Of a DNA stretch of 35,707 nucleotides, positions 1-7,268 are shown piece after piece. Origin of the DNA: an uncultured Oligoflexia bacterium (lineage in GTDB: Bacteria > Bdellovibrionota > Bacteriovoracia > Bacteriovoracales > Bacteriovoracaceae); assembly GCA_937120495.1 (NCBI GenBank), contig CAKZJW010000126.1, positions 1-35,707 on the forward strand. The letters run 5' to 3'. Below the pieces are notes generated by a model that had not been told where the DNA came from, searched no databases, and was given only the letters and a program-made list of their open reading frames with translations. Positions within the stretch are counted from its first letter, which is position 1. Each line of letters begins with the position of its first letter. A program made the position numbers and the translations under genes.

Positions 1-189
1 TGGAATGACTGGCATATTTACGCTGAAAAAGCCTCTGATGCGCATGCTGAAAAATATGCTTATGACAGTTCATTCTATGTCGCGACCAATACCAATCGGA
101 TGTTGATGTATAGTAGTGGCAATACTTTCCATAAAGGCACAGAAACGAGTATCAAACATTGGTTAAAACACACATGCCAAATTTCGTAG
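1..189 (+). CDS. 3' end of an unrecognised gene (partial)
   Basis: An open frame runs from the first base of the window to a TAG at 187-189, giving 62 C-terminal residues starting WNDWHIYAEKASD and ending KHTCQIS. I do not recognise the family. Its last 16 bases overlap the start of the following dehydrogenase gene, the usual arrangement of translationally coupled genes in one operon. Base composition and codon choice (many GCG, ACG, GGC) match the dehydrogenase and differ from everything after about position 845, so this fragment belongs to the foreign-looking left end. The frame is probably real because it is open throughout and coupled to a clear gene, but its function is unknown. Confidence 0.5.
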   Translation, partial: WNDWHIYAEKASDAHAEKYAYDSSFYVATNTNRMLMYSSGNTFHKGTETSIKHWLKHTCQIS

Positions 190-863
190 TTGATTTCACA
201 GGTAAAACAGCCATTGTCACAGGGGCAGGCTCAGGCATTGGCTTGGCTGTAGCACAAGCACTCTCTAAAGCTGGGGCTTCCCTAGCTTTAAACGACTTAA
301 ACCCTGACCGTATTGAGCGTGTCACAGATGCGATTAATGCTGAGGGGGGCAATGCTATTGGTTTTCATGGCGATATGTCGAACCGTTTTCAGGTTTCTGC
401 TTTAATTGAGCGTGCGCGTGATGCTCATGGAAAAATTGATTTCATGGTCAATACAGCAGGGATTTACAAAGCACAAGAGATGTCGGGCATGGATGAATGG
501 GATTGGCGCAGACAGATTGAAGTGAATCTCACGGGTGCGTTCTTTTGCACCCAATTGATGAGTCGGGTGATGGTCGATGAAGGTGGGGGCGCGATTGTCA
601 ATCTTGCGAGTACCGCAGGACACCCGAATCCAATTGATATGGGTGTTGGTTATGTGAGCAGTAAATCAGGCTTAATCGGCTTAACGAAACAGTCTGCCCA
701 CGAGCTTGCCTCTAAAAATGTGCGTGTGAATGCAGTTTGTCCAGCCTTCATTGATACGCCTGATATACCGACTATCGAAAATCCCAATAATGCGATGCAA
801 CGCTTAGGCACAGTGGATGATATAGCGAATGTGATTCTTTTTTTACTTCTATTATCTTTTTAG
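174..863 (+). CDS. Short-chain dehydrogenase/reductase, 3'-truncated at a sequence junction
   Basis: An NAD(P)-dependent classical SDR oxidoreductase (FabG-like). Visible motifs are the Rossmann dinucleotide-binding TGAGSGIG near residue 16, NTAG (variant of NNAG) near residue 92, a catalytic Ser in the NLAST segment, and the catalytic YxxxK as YVSSK. The start is the ATG at 174 (MPNFVVDFTG); an in-frame TTG at 159 would add five residues and is less likely. Family members usually continue for about 15-20 residues after the DDIANVILFL segment, with a conserved G-Q-x-x-x-D-G-G ending. Here that ending is missing: after ILFL the frame enters unrelated AT-rich sequence and stops at 861-863. The true coding part therefore ends near 844. 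Substrate cannot be assigned. Codon use is unlike the rest of the window. Confidence 0.85.
   Translation: MPNFVVDFTGKTAIVTGAGSGIGLAVAQALSKAGASLALNDLNPDRIERVTDAINAEGGNAIGFHGDMSNRFQVSALIERARDAHGKIDFMVNTAGIYKAQEMSGMDEWDWRRQIEVNLTGAFFCTQLMSRVMVDEGGGAIVNLASTAGHPNPIDMGVGYVSSKSGLIGLTKQSAHELASKNVRVNAVCPAFIDTPDIPTIENPNNAMQRLGTVDDIANVILFLLLLSF
837..845. other. Abrupt composition and gene junction inside a T-run
   Basis: Left of this point a plus-strand SDR gene is intact up to its last conserved strand; right of it a minus-strand gene of an AT-rich genome is open and is cut just as abruptly. The two meet in a run of seven T (838-844), so a few bases of shared homopolymer could have served as the join. 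Neither gene has a natural end here. Compatible with a chimeric read or contig, or with an illegitimate recombination event; no insertion-sequence end, attachment site or target duplication is visible. Confidence 0.75.
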
Positions 864-1200
864 CTTCTTTTACATTATCTAATTTTTTTAATGCATCAGC
901 AGCATCCGTTATATCCGGAGTGCTTGGAATATTTGGAACATCTATACTGGGAAGTTTAACCTCAACACTAGAACCTTCTGAGCTAGCGGGTGTTTCAATA
1001 TTTGGCTTAGCCACCTCAGGCTTTAGATCTTTTGTTTTCGAAAGGTCTTTTTGAAGGCCTCGGGCCTTATCGGATAAAGCTAGTTTATAATCAGGCTTAA
1101 GAGAGCCAGGTGCTTTTTTAAACTGAAAAGCATTAGTAACTTCTTTACCGTTAATTATTTTTGTTTGAATGGGTTTAGGGTTTGATCCTATTTTATCCAT
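845..1200 (-). CDS. Unknown protein, 3' end lost at the junction
   Basis: Minus-strand gene starting at the ATG at 1200 (MDKIGSNPKP). About 118 residues can be read before the junction; the further residues in this frame are antisense of the dehydrogenase and are not its own. The product is rich in Lys, Pro and Asp (segments such as KPEVAKPNIETP and LPSIDVPNIPSTPD), looks largely disordered, and has no signal peptide or membrane segment. It lies downstream of parB but behind the hairpin at 1246-1267, so it may have its own promoter. The ribosome-binding site is weak. I do not recognise it; its place next to parA/parB allows a role in chromosome organisation, but that is only context. Confidence 0.55.
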
Positions 1201-1239
1201 ACTTCATTGTATTAAATAAAGAGAATAGATTTAATAGAG

Positions 1240-1267
1240 AAAAAAAAGCCTCTCATTCGAGAGGCTT
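1240..1267 (-). terminator. Intrinsic terminator of parA-parB
   Basis: The arms AAGCCTCTC (1246-1254) and GAGAGGCTT (1259-1267) form a perfect 9-bp stem with a 4-base loop. Read on the minus strand the hairpin is followed by a T-run (the A-run at about 1240-1247). It lies 14 bases after the parB stop. Confidence 0.85.
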
Positions 1268-1280
1268 AACTTATTAAAAT

Positions 1281-2147
1281 TTAAAGGTTTGCCATTAACT
1301 CTTTTAACAAAGCCTGAGACTTTTTATCAAGCTTCAGCTCTTTTGAGCGAGATTTCATTGCTTTTAACAGCTCCTGTGCAGAAGGTTCCGTTTTTTTGGT
1401 CTTCTTAACTGGTGTCTTTCTTTTTGTTTTAACAATTCCACCACCGGCATTGATTGCTCTTTTTAATTGAAGACGCTTAGTTAAGCTCCCAGTAATTATT
1501 CTTTCTTTTAATTGATTTTTTAATTCACTTGCTTCAAGTGCTCCCCATTCAAGAAGAACATACTTTTCAGTATTGTGAACTTTTGCAGCTTCTTTCACTT
1601 TCTTTGGAAGTCTTGCAATAAGAAGACAACGGTGAACTTCAGACTTAGAAATACCAAGAGCCGCTTGAATTTTTCTCTCACTTGCTCCAGTTAGTTTCTT
1701 GTATCCATAGATTGAATCTGCTTGATCAATATAGTGAAGTTGTTCACGAGCTGAGTTTTCTGAAAATTGAATGGCCATAAGCTCTTCATCAGTTTTATTT
1801 TCTAAAATAAAACATGGAGCAACCTTCATTTCATCCAACGTACTCATTGCTCTAAATCTTCTCTCTCCACAGATTAGAACAAATTTTGATCCTTCTCTAT
1901 GAACAACAAGAGGTTGGATTAATCCATTCTCTAGAATATTAGTAGCAAGCTCACGAATTGAATCATCATTGAACTTAGTACGAACCTGAGCTCGAACTTC
2001 AATTTTTGCTAACTCTAAATCATCTAATCTTGCTCCTTGAAGAAGCTTTTCATCGTTCATACGAAAGATTGAATCATCAAGATGACTAGCAATATCTTTT
2101 TTTACACGGTCTTTTTTTGATACTCTTGTAGCAAACTTTTTAGCCAT
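1281..2147 (-). CDS. parB: ParB-family partition protein
   Basis: Partner of ParA in DNA segregation: ParB proteins bind CTP and load as clamps around a centromere-like site. The 288-residue product has a ParB N-terminal domain (about residues 45-150) with VRTKFNDDSIRELA, the GERRFRA box, and an ENSAREQLHYIDQA segment that matches the ENxxRxxLxxxExA signature. A helix-turn-helix follows (about 150-200: ERKIQAALGISKSEVHRCLL), then a basic Lys-rich linker and a short C-terminal dimerisation-like end. The start is taken as the ATG at 2147 (MAKKFATRV), because it overlaps the parA stop as TAATG; the frame is open eight codons further upstream, but that would lie inside parA. No parS-like palindrome near TGTTTCACGTGAAACA was found in the window, so its site lies elsewhere or is divergent. 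Confidence 0.88.
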   Translation of the reverse strand: MAKKFATRVSKKDRVKKDIASHLDDSIFRMNDEKLLQGARLDDLELAKIEVRAQVRTKFNDDSIRELATNILENGLIQPLVVHREGSKFVLICGERRFRAMSTLDEMKVAPCFILENKTDEELMAIQFSENSAREQLHYIDQADSIYGYKKLTGASERKIQAALGISKSEVHRCLLIARLPKKVKEAAKVHNTEKYVLLEWGALEASELKNQLKERIITGSLTKRLQLKRAINAGGGIVKTKRKTPVKKTKKTEPSAQELLKAMKSRSKELKLDKKSQALLKELMANL

Positions 2148-2926
2148 TACATTAACCCCAATGAATCCCATAGTTTCTTATAATCTTTCTTACCTTTCGA
2201 TTTTCTATTCATCATAAAAACTGGTTTTCTAAGAGAGATAGACTCTTGCATATCAACAAGATTTCTAACTGCTGGAGTAACATTGAATGATTGAGCAAGC
2301 TCTTCCATTCTTTGTTTTTCAATATTTCTTCTAGCATTAACCATAGAAGGAATAATATTAAAGTCTAACTTTGGATTTTCACTTTCTTTTATAATTTCAA
2401 AAGTATCCATTAATTCTTCAAGTCCATCGATTGAATAATCTTGAGCTTGAGTTGGAATTAAAATTCTATCACTAGCAACTAATGCCATAATTAATTCATC
2501 ACCAAGCATTGGAGGTGTATCAATTACTATATAGTCATAACGATCAGAGATTTCTTCAATTCTTAGTTTTAAAAGTCTCTCTTTTCTTCCTGCTGTTTTT
2601 CTAACTTCTGCTTCTGATAAAATTAAAAGTTTTGCTAGGTTTGCAAGATGTCTAGAAGATGCGATTACATCTAAGTTTTTGTAAAATTCGTGTTTACCTT
2701 CACTTGGTGCAATAACGTCATCAGCATCGATATCTCCAATAAGCCACTCAGGGATTAATGTTCTACGAACGTCAACGCCAAGAGTCATACTTAAATTTGC
2801 TTGAGAATCAAGATCAATTACTAATACTTTGTTACCTTCATTTGCGAGGTGTGTTGAAAGTTGGTACGCCTGCATTGTTTTGCCAACGCCACCCTTATTG
2901 TTTGCAATTGTTATTACTTTTGCCAT
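2147..2926 (-). CDS. parA: ParA-family partition ATPase
   Basis: ATPase of the ParA/MinD/Soj group that positions DNA or other cargo by ATP-dependent, nonspecific DNA binding. The product has 259 residues with the deviant Walker A KGGVGKT at residues 11-17 near the N-terminus (typical of chromosomal, short ParA proteins), the switch I-like LDSQAN, and Walker B-like YIVIDTPP. There is no N-terminal DNA-binding extension. The start at 2926 (MAKVITIANN) is preferred over a longer frame beginning at 2977 because AAAGGGAG lies just upstream and the deviant Walker motif is normally within the first 20 residues. The gene is the first of a parA-parB operon and has a near-consensus promoter at 2965-2993. 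The Walker A is followed by Met where many family members have a second Thr. Confidence 0.92.
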   Translation of the reverse strand: MAKVITIANNKGGVGKTMQAYQLSTHLANEGNKVLVIDLDSQANLSMTLGVDVRRTLIPEWLIGDIDADDVIAPSEGKHEFYKNLDVIASSRHLANLAKLLILSEAEVRKTAGRKERLLKLRIEEISDRYDYIVIDTPPMLGDELIMALVASDRILIPTQAQDYSIDGLEELMDTFEIIKESENPKLDFNIIPSMVNARRNIEKQRMEELAQSFNVTPAVRNLVDMQESISLRKPVFMMNRKSKGKKDYKKLWDSLGLM

Positions 2927-2964
2927 GTGAACTCCCTTTCCGACAAAAAATATCTTATATAAAA

Positions 2965-2993
2965 ATTGTAGGGGCAATATTTCACTACGTCAA
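2965..2993 (-). promoter_or_regulatory. Sigma-70-type promoter for parA-parB
   Basis: On the minus strand TTGACG (2993-2988) is followed after exactly 17 bases by TACAAT (2970-2965). Transcription would start about 30 bases before the parA ATG. This is one of the best -35/-10 matches in the window. Confidence 0.75.
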
Positions 2994-3087
2994 AAAAAAA
3001 TCTAAATAAATTCGCACAGTTTGCGGAGCACTACCTCTTGAAAGCTTGTGTCAATTATGCTTTAAGAAGACATCAAAAGGATTAAAT

Positions 3088-4191
3088 ATGATTAACTTTT
3101 ACGAAGAACAAGTAGATCACAAACCTGTTATTTCTGAAGCAGAACTATCGGACCAACAAGTAATGCAAGAGCTCAAAGAAATTAGAGCTGAGCTTGGCGA
3201 AAAGGTTGTTGTGCTGGGTCATCACTATCAGCAAGACGATGTTGTATCGCTGGCAGATCACACTGGAGACTCTCTTCAATTGGCCAAAGATGCCGCAAAA
3301 CTAAGCGCTGAATATATTATCTTTTGTGGTGTTCATTTTATGGCCGAGACAGCTGATATGCTTACGAGTAAAGATCAAAAAGTTATTCTCCCTGATATGA
3401 ATGCTGGATGCTCTATGGCCGATATGGCAAATAGAATTGAAATTGATCGTTGTTGGAAAAACTTAACTGATGCAACTGACGAAAAAATTATACCGATCAC
3501 TTATATAAACTGTTCCGCTTTATTAAAAGATTTTGTTGGTGCAAATGAAGGTGCAATTTGTACCTCTAGTAATGCAAAAAAAATAATTACTTGGGCACTA
3601 GACCAAGGTGAGAAACTTTTATTTTTCCCAGACCAACATCTAGGTAGAAATACATGTTTTGAATTGGGTATAGGACTAGATGAGATGATTGTTTACAATC
3701 CTAATCTTCAAGATGGCGGAGTATCTGCAGAGCAAATAAAAAAAGCAAAAGTTATTCTTTGGTATGGGTACTGTTCTGTACACCAAGGTTTCTCAGCGGA
3801 ACAAGTAAACACGGTAAAAAAGAATTCACCAGATACTACTGTTATCGTACATCCTGAGTGTAATTTTGAAACTGTTCAAGCAAGTGATGATAATGGCTCA
3901 ACTGCTTATATAATTGAGACAATTAAAAATGCTCCCTCTGGTAGTAAATGGGCCGTAGGAACTGAAATCAATCTGGTTAACCGCCTTTCACAGTGGTTTC
4001 CAGATAAAGAAATTTCATCTCTTTCTCCTTACCAATGTCTTTGTACAACTATGTATCGCGTTAGACCGAGATGGCTTCTAGAATCTTTTAGGTCAATCAA
4101 GCGTGGCGAAGCTATCAATGTTATTAAAGTTCCTGAAGATGTAAAAAATAATTCTTTAAAAGCTTTAGATAGAATGTTAAAAATTTCATAA
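3088..4191 (+). CDS. nadA: Quinolinate synthase NadA
   Basis: Condenses iminoaspartate with dihydroxyacetone phosphate to quinolinate, the second step of de novo NAD synthesis, using an oxygen-sensitive [4Fe-4S] cluster. The 367-residue length fits the longer (Bacillus-like) class. Clear motifs are GHHYQQDD near residue 44, FCGVHFMAETADML near 80, LPDMNAGCSMADM with Cys108, HLGRNT, VHPECNFE with Cys257, GTEINLVNRL, and CLCTTMYR with Cys319. Three of these Cys are expected to hold the cluster; Cys108 and Cys319 are the surest. The start at 3088 is chosen because AAAAGGA lies 6 bases upstream; the longer frame from 3046 has no ribosome-binding site. It is followed after 29 bases by a cysteine desulfurase that can supply the cluster sulfur. 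nadB and nadC are not in the window. Confidence 0.96.
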   Translation: MINFYEEQVDHKPVISEAELSDQQVMQELKEIRAELGEKVVVLGHHYQQDDVVSLADHTGDSLQLAKDAAKLSAEYIIFCGVHFMAETADMLTSKDQKVILPDMNAGCSMADMANRIEIDRCWKNLTDATDEKIIPITYINCSALLKDFVGANEGAICTSSNAKKIITWALDQGEKLLFFPDQHLGRNTCFELGIGLDEMIVYNPNLQDGGVSAEQIKKAKVILWYGYCSVHQGFSAEQVNTVKKNSPDTTVIVHPECNFETVQASDDNGSTAYIIETIKNAPSGSKWAVGTEINLVNRLSQWFPDKEISSLSPYQCLCTTMYRVRPRWLLESFRSIKRGEAINVIKVPEDVKNNSLKALDRMLKIS

Positions 4192-4220
4192 GAGAACATT
4201 TAATTAAGAGAGACCAATAC

Positions 4221-5381
4221 ATGATTTATGCTGATAATAATGGTTCATGCCCGTTAAATAAAAAAGTTGTTGAATACTTAAGTACGCGTTTAGCTTCTGG
4301 CCCATACGCAAATCCAAATGCAATTCACAGCCTTGGTAGAAAGATGAATTTTGGTCTTGAAAAATGTCGTATGACTTGTGCAAAAGTTCTTGGAGCAAAA
4401 GCAAATCAAATCACATTTAACTCGGGTGCAAGTGAAGGTATCTCGCATGTCTTCCACTCTACTCTATCAGAAAGAACTGATGGAAAAGACGTTATCATAA
4501 CAAGTGGCCTTGAGCACTCTTGTGTTGTTAATGCTTCAAAGTATTACGAAGAAGCTAGAGGTTATAAAAGACTCGTAGTTAAATCTACAGCTGATGGAAT
4601 CGTTGATCTTGAACATTTAAAATCTCTATTGTCTGAAAATAAAAATAAAATTGCCCTTGTAGCCCTTATGGCCGCAAATAATGAGACTGGTGTTATTCAA
4701 CCCTATATTGAGATTGCAAAACTTTGTTCTGAATTTAATGCAGAATACTTTTGTGACACGACTCAATTTATTGGAAAAACAGAATTTAACTTTCAAGAAT
4801 CAGGAATTGATTACGCTGTAGTAAGTGGGCATAAAATTGGAGCAATAATTGGCTCTGGTCTTTTACTTGCTAAAGATTCATCAAAAATGAAGCCACTTGT
4901 TTTTGGTGGTGCCGTTCAAGAACTTGGTATTCGTGGTGGAACTCAAAATTATATTGGAGCTGAAACACTTGCTGTTGCTCTTGAGGAATTTGATAAAAAT
5001 AAATCGGACCTTTCTCGAGTTAATGAGCTAAGAATGAAGTTCGAAAAAAATATTAAAGCTAAGTTTCCTGAAATTGTTATTATCGGAGAGAATTCACCAA
5101 GACTTTCATCTACGACACTTTTATCTCTTCCAGGAGTTCATGGACAAGCTGTTCAAATTGAACTTGAATCAAATGATATCTTTGTTACAACTTCTTCTGC
5201 TTGCTCTGATAATGAACCTGCAACATCTAAGGTTTTAAAATCAATGGGTGTAGATGATAAAGTTGGTAGAGGAATCGTTAGAATAAGTTTTTGCATGGGT
5301 GTAACTTCGGATAGCTACGAGTATCTTGAAACGACTCTAACAAATGCCTACTCAAAGCTTTCAAAAATTCATAGTTATTAA
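4221..5381 (+). CDS. Cysteine desulfurase (NifS/IscS-like), linked to nadA
   Basis: PLP enzyme that takes sulfur from cysteine as a persulfide for Fe-S assembly. In 386 residues it shows the N-terminal YADNNGSCPL, NSGASEG, His99 in GLEHS, ANNETG, the PLP-binding Lys205 in SGHKIGA, RGGTQN near 238, and the catalytic Cys328 in the TSSACSD loop, whose length suits the IscS/NifS (group I) class. The conserved AVGK segment reads FIGK here. AAGAGAGA upstream of the ATG supports the start. The gene is 29 bases after nadA. In Bacillus and relatives a NifS-like enzyme sits next to the nad genes and is needed for NadA activity, so a NadA-dedicated role is likely here but is inferred from position. General Fe-S duty is the alternative. 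Confidence 0.92.
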   Translation: MIYADNNGSCPLNKKVVEYLSTRLASGPYANPNAIHSLGRKMNFGLEKCRMTCAKVLGAKANQITFNSGASEGISHVFHSTLSERTDGKDVIITSGLEHSCVVNASKYYEEARGYKRLVVKSTADGIVDLEHLKSLLSENKNKIALVALMAANNETGVIQPYIEIAKLCSEFNAEYFCDTTQFIGKTEFNFQESGIDYAVVSGHKIGAIIGSGLLLAKDSSKMKPLVFGGAVQELGIRGGTQNYIGAETLAVALEEFDKNKSDLSRVNELRMKFEKNIKAKFPEIVIIGENSPRLSSTTLLSLPGVHGQAVQIELESNDIFVTTSSACSDNEPATSKVLKSMGVDDKVGRGIVRISFCMGVTSDSYEYLETTLTNAYSKLSKIHSY

Positions 5382-5417
5382 CAGTATTTAATCGAGAGAT
5401 TTATAAGTAAAAAAGTC

Positions 5418-6233
5418 TCACTCACAAATAAGCACGCCATTTTCACAAACAACTCTTAATTCCTTATTACAAAACCCTACAGGACTATCATTGATGCAAT
5501 AGGCATTCATATTCATTCCAGAGGTCTCAACTCCCCTGATACAAGCTGGCTTATGTTTTTCACCACAAGAATCGACTCCACATACTTTTCTAAATGAAGA
5601 AGAACATTTACTTGCAATAGTCTTAAAGAAGCCACCTTTACAAGAGTCGCAACGATCAATTTTTGTAATATTACAATCATCATCAATATCAAAACAAATC
5701 TCTCCATTTTGAAAAATCTTTATTTTTTGATGGTAATTTATACTTGAAGCCACCAGATAATCATTTGTTTTTGAATTTTCTAGTAATTTATTTTTTCTTT
5801 TACGTGGATAATTTGAGAAATTATATTCAATCGATTTTGTATCAATATTTAATTTTACCGTTTTATGATCAAGGTCAATTCCAAAGTTTCTAATATTCGA
5901 AATTGAAGCATATGCCTTCTCAGCAATAAGAGCTTTACACTCCTTATTTGTAGGGTTCTCTACAACAAAAAGAACTCCATCATTATTTTTTGGAATTTTA
6001 TAAAAAAGGCAATCTGATACTTTTGTAAAATTTGAGTCTAGAAATTTTATTTTAAGAAGCGGCTGAGTTGTTCCTTTAGGTGTGTTAACCAGATCTAAAC
6101 TTTCATAATTTGTATTAATTCTTTGAACACCAGTCGCAGCAAGCCACCTTTTATTTGTTTCTGAGTAGAAAGAACTTTTCTCAACCTCAGTACAGCTCAA
6201 AAATAAAAATAGAATTAATAAACAAGCATGCAT
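5418..6233 (-). CDS. Cys-rich predicted lipoprotein of unknown function
   Basis: A 271-residue product starting MHACLLILFLFLSC, a short lipoprotein-type signal with Cys14 as likely lipidation site. The middle part has no motif I recognise. The C-terminal ~75 residues carry about ten Cys in short spacings (CDSCKGG, CSSSFRKVCGVDSCG, ENGVLICE), which suggests a small disulfide-bonded or metal-holding module outside the cytoplasm. The start overlaps the last 19 bases of the upstream gene, so the two are probably co-translated; no independent ribosome-binding site is visible. It converges on the nadA-desulfurase pair with only 36 bases between stops and no clear terminator. Confidence 0.75.
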   Translation of the reverse strand: MHACLLILFLFLSCTEVEKSSFYSETNKRWLAATGVQRINTNYESLDLVNTPKGTTQPLLKIKFLDSNFTKVSDCLFYKIPKNNDGVLFVVENPTNKECKALIAEKAYASISNIRNFGIDLDHKTVKLNIDTKSIEYNFSNYPRKRKNKLLENSKTNDYLVASSINYHQKIKIFQNGEICFDIDDDCNITKIDRCDSCKGGFFKTIASKCSSSFRKVCGVDSCGEKHKPACIRGVETSGMNMNAYCINDSPVGFCNKELRVVCENGVLICE

Positions 6234-7252
6234 CTAAAAGCTACCTTTAAATTTGGATTTTTCTTAATATTCTCTCTATATCCCACTCTATGAGCTGGAC
6301 TAGAGAATTTTTTGTAAAAGCTTGAAACTTTTAAATTCAAACTAGAATCAAACTTATTAACTAAAAATTCTGGATAGTTACCTAAAGAGTTTTTAATTCC
6401 TATCCATGTTAAACCTATTGGTTCGCCATACTGATAAGTTCGGATAGATTCACACTCTTTGGTATACATATTTCCACAATCGCTCTCACTTGGCTTTTTA
6501 ACTTCAAGTCGACTTTTCTTAGTCCAAGGAAATCTATGCTTATAGAAAAAGTCTGAATTTGTTTCAGGATAAAAGCTTGCAGCATCAAAGAAGCGGGCTT
6601 GTAAAAGTTGCATCCCTTGAGACTGACAATAAGAAATTTTCTTTTCCAAGGATAGATTTATACTTGGAGCATAAAGAGGATATGCCTCTTTTTTATTCCA
6701 TAGGTTAACATCTAAATTTGTTCGATAGTTTTTATCGATATAAACGAAATCATTTTTATTATCCCAAAGATTCTCAATCCCTCGAGGACCTTGAGAATAT
6801 TTTTTTTGAGGCAGGTATGTGTCCTTACAGGTATTAAAGAATTTTAATTTTATTTTTTGACTTCCTCTTTTATAAGTCAAGATTGGATTTCCTCTTCGAT
6901 CGTAAGATTCACTTTTTTTAACAAAAATTTTATTGGAAAGAGTAAGCTTTCGATACTTATCTGTAAGACACTTAAAGAGTACAGGATTACAATTTCTAAA
7001 GTCCGAATGATACAAAGCACCTTTTAGCTTTATATTTTTACATTTTAGATTTGAAATCTTTAAAATTTGCGACTCTCCACTAGTCCAAGCCGTATTCAAC
7101 TCTTTCGCTAAGACATTGATATCACTTTGTTTATTAGTTTTTTTAGATGTTTGACCTGAATCTTGAGTAAAAAGATAGACTAATGTGGCAATTCCTATCG
7201 AAGCGATAAATAGAGATAATTTTGGTATAATAGAAGTGTCATTTTTAATCAT
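6215..7252 (-). CDS. Unknown membrane-anchored periplasmic protein
   Basis: About 345 residues with one N-terminal membrane segment (about residues 8-27: IPKLSLFIASIGIATLVYLF), no obvious cleavage site, and a long soluble part rich in Lys and aromatic residues. The segment ISYCQSQGMQLLQARFFDAA followed later by LTWIGIKNSLGNYPEF weakly recalls the C-type-lectin or formylglycine-generating-enzyme-like folds, but this is only a resemblance. ATG 7252 is taken over TTG 7258. No good ribosome-binding site precedes it. The next gene (Cys-rich lipoprotein) overlaps its end. It diverges from prkA with only 16 bases between the two start codons, so each promoter must lie inside the other gene. Confidence 0.7.
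   Translation of the reverse strand: MIKNDTSIIPKLSLFIASIGIATLVYLFTQDSGQTSKKTNKQSDINVLAKELNTAWTSGESQILKISNLKCKNIKLKGALYHSDFRNCNPVLFKCLTDKYRKLTLSNKIFVKKSESYDRRGNPILTYKRGSQKIKLKFFNTCKDTYLPQKKYSQGPRGIENLWDNKNDFVYIDKNYRTNLDVNLWNKKEAYPLYAPSINLSLEKKISYCQSQGMQLLQARFFDAASFYPETNSDFFYKHRFPWTKKSRLEVKKPSESDCGNMYTKECESIRTYQYGEPIGLTWIGIKNSLGNYPEFLVNKFDSSLNLKVSSFYKKFSSPAHRVGYRENIKKNPNLKVAFRCMLVY
7223..7231 (+). promoter_or_regulatory. Extended -10 promoter element before prkA
   Basis: TGGTATAAT is a perfect -10 (7226-7231) with an extended TGn. No good -35 is placed 17 bases upstream. It lies inside the 5' end of the divergent gene and about 37 bases before the prkA ATG. Confidence 0.55.
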
Positions 7253-7268
7253 GTACAAGGAATTTTAT

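Noticed and set aside
3039..3063. Possible nadA promoter TTGAAA with a -10 near TTTAAG
   Set aside because: The spacing fits 17 bases but the -10 is poor; too weak to list as a feature.
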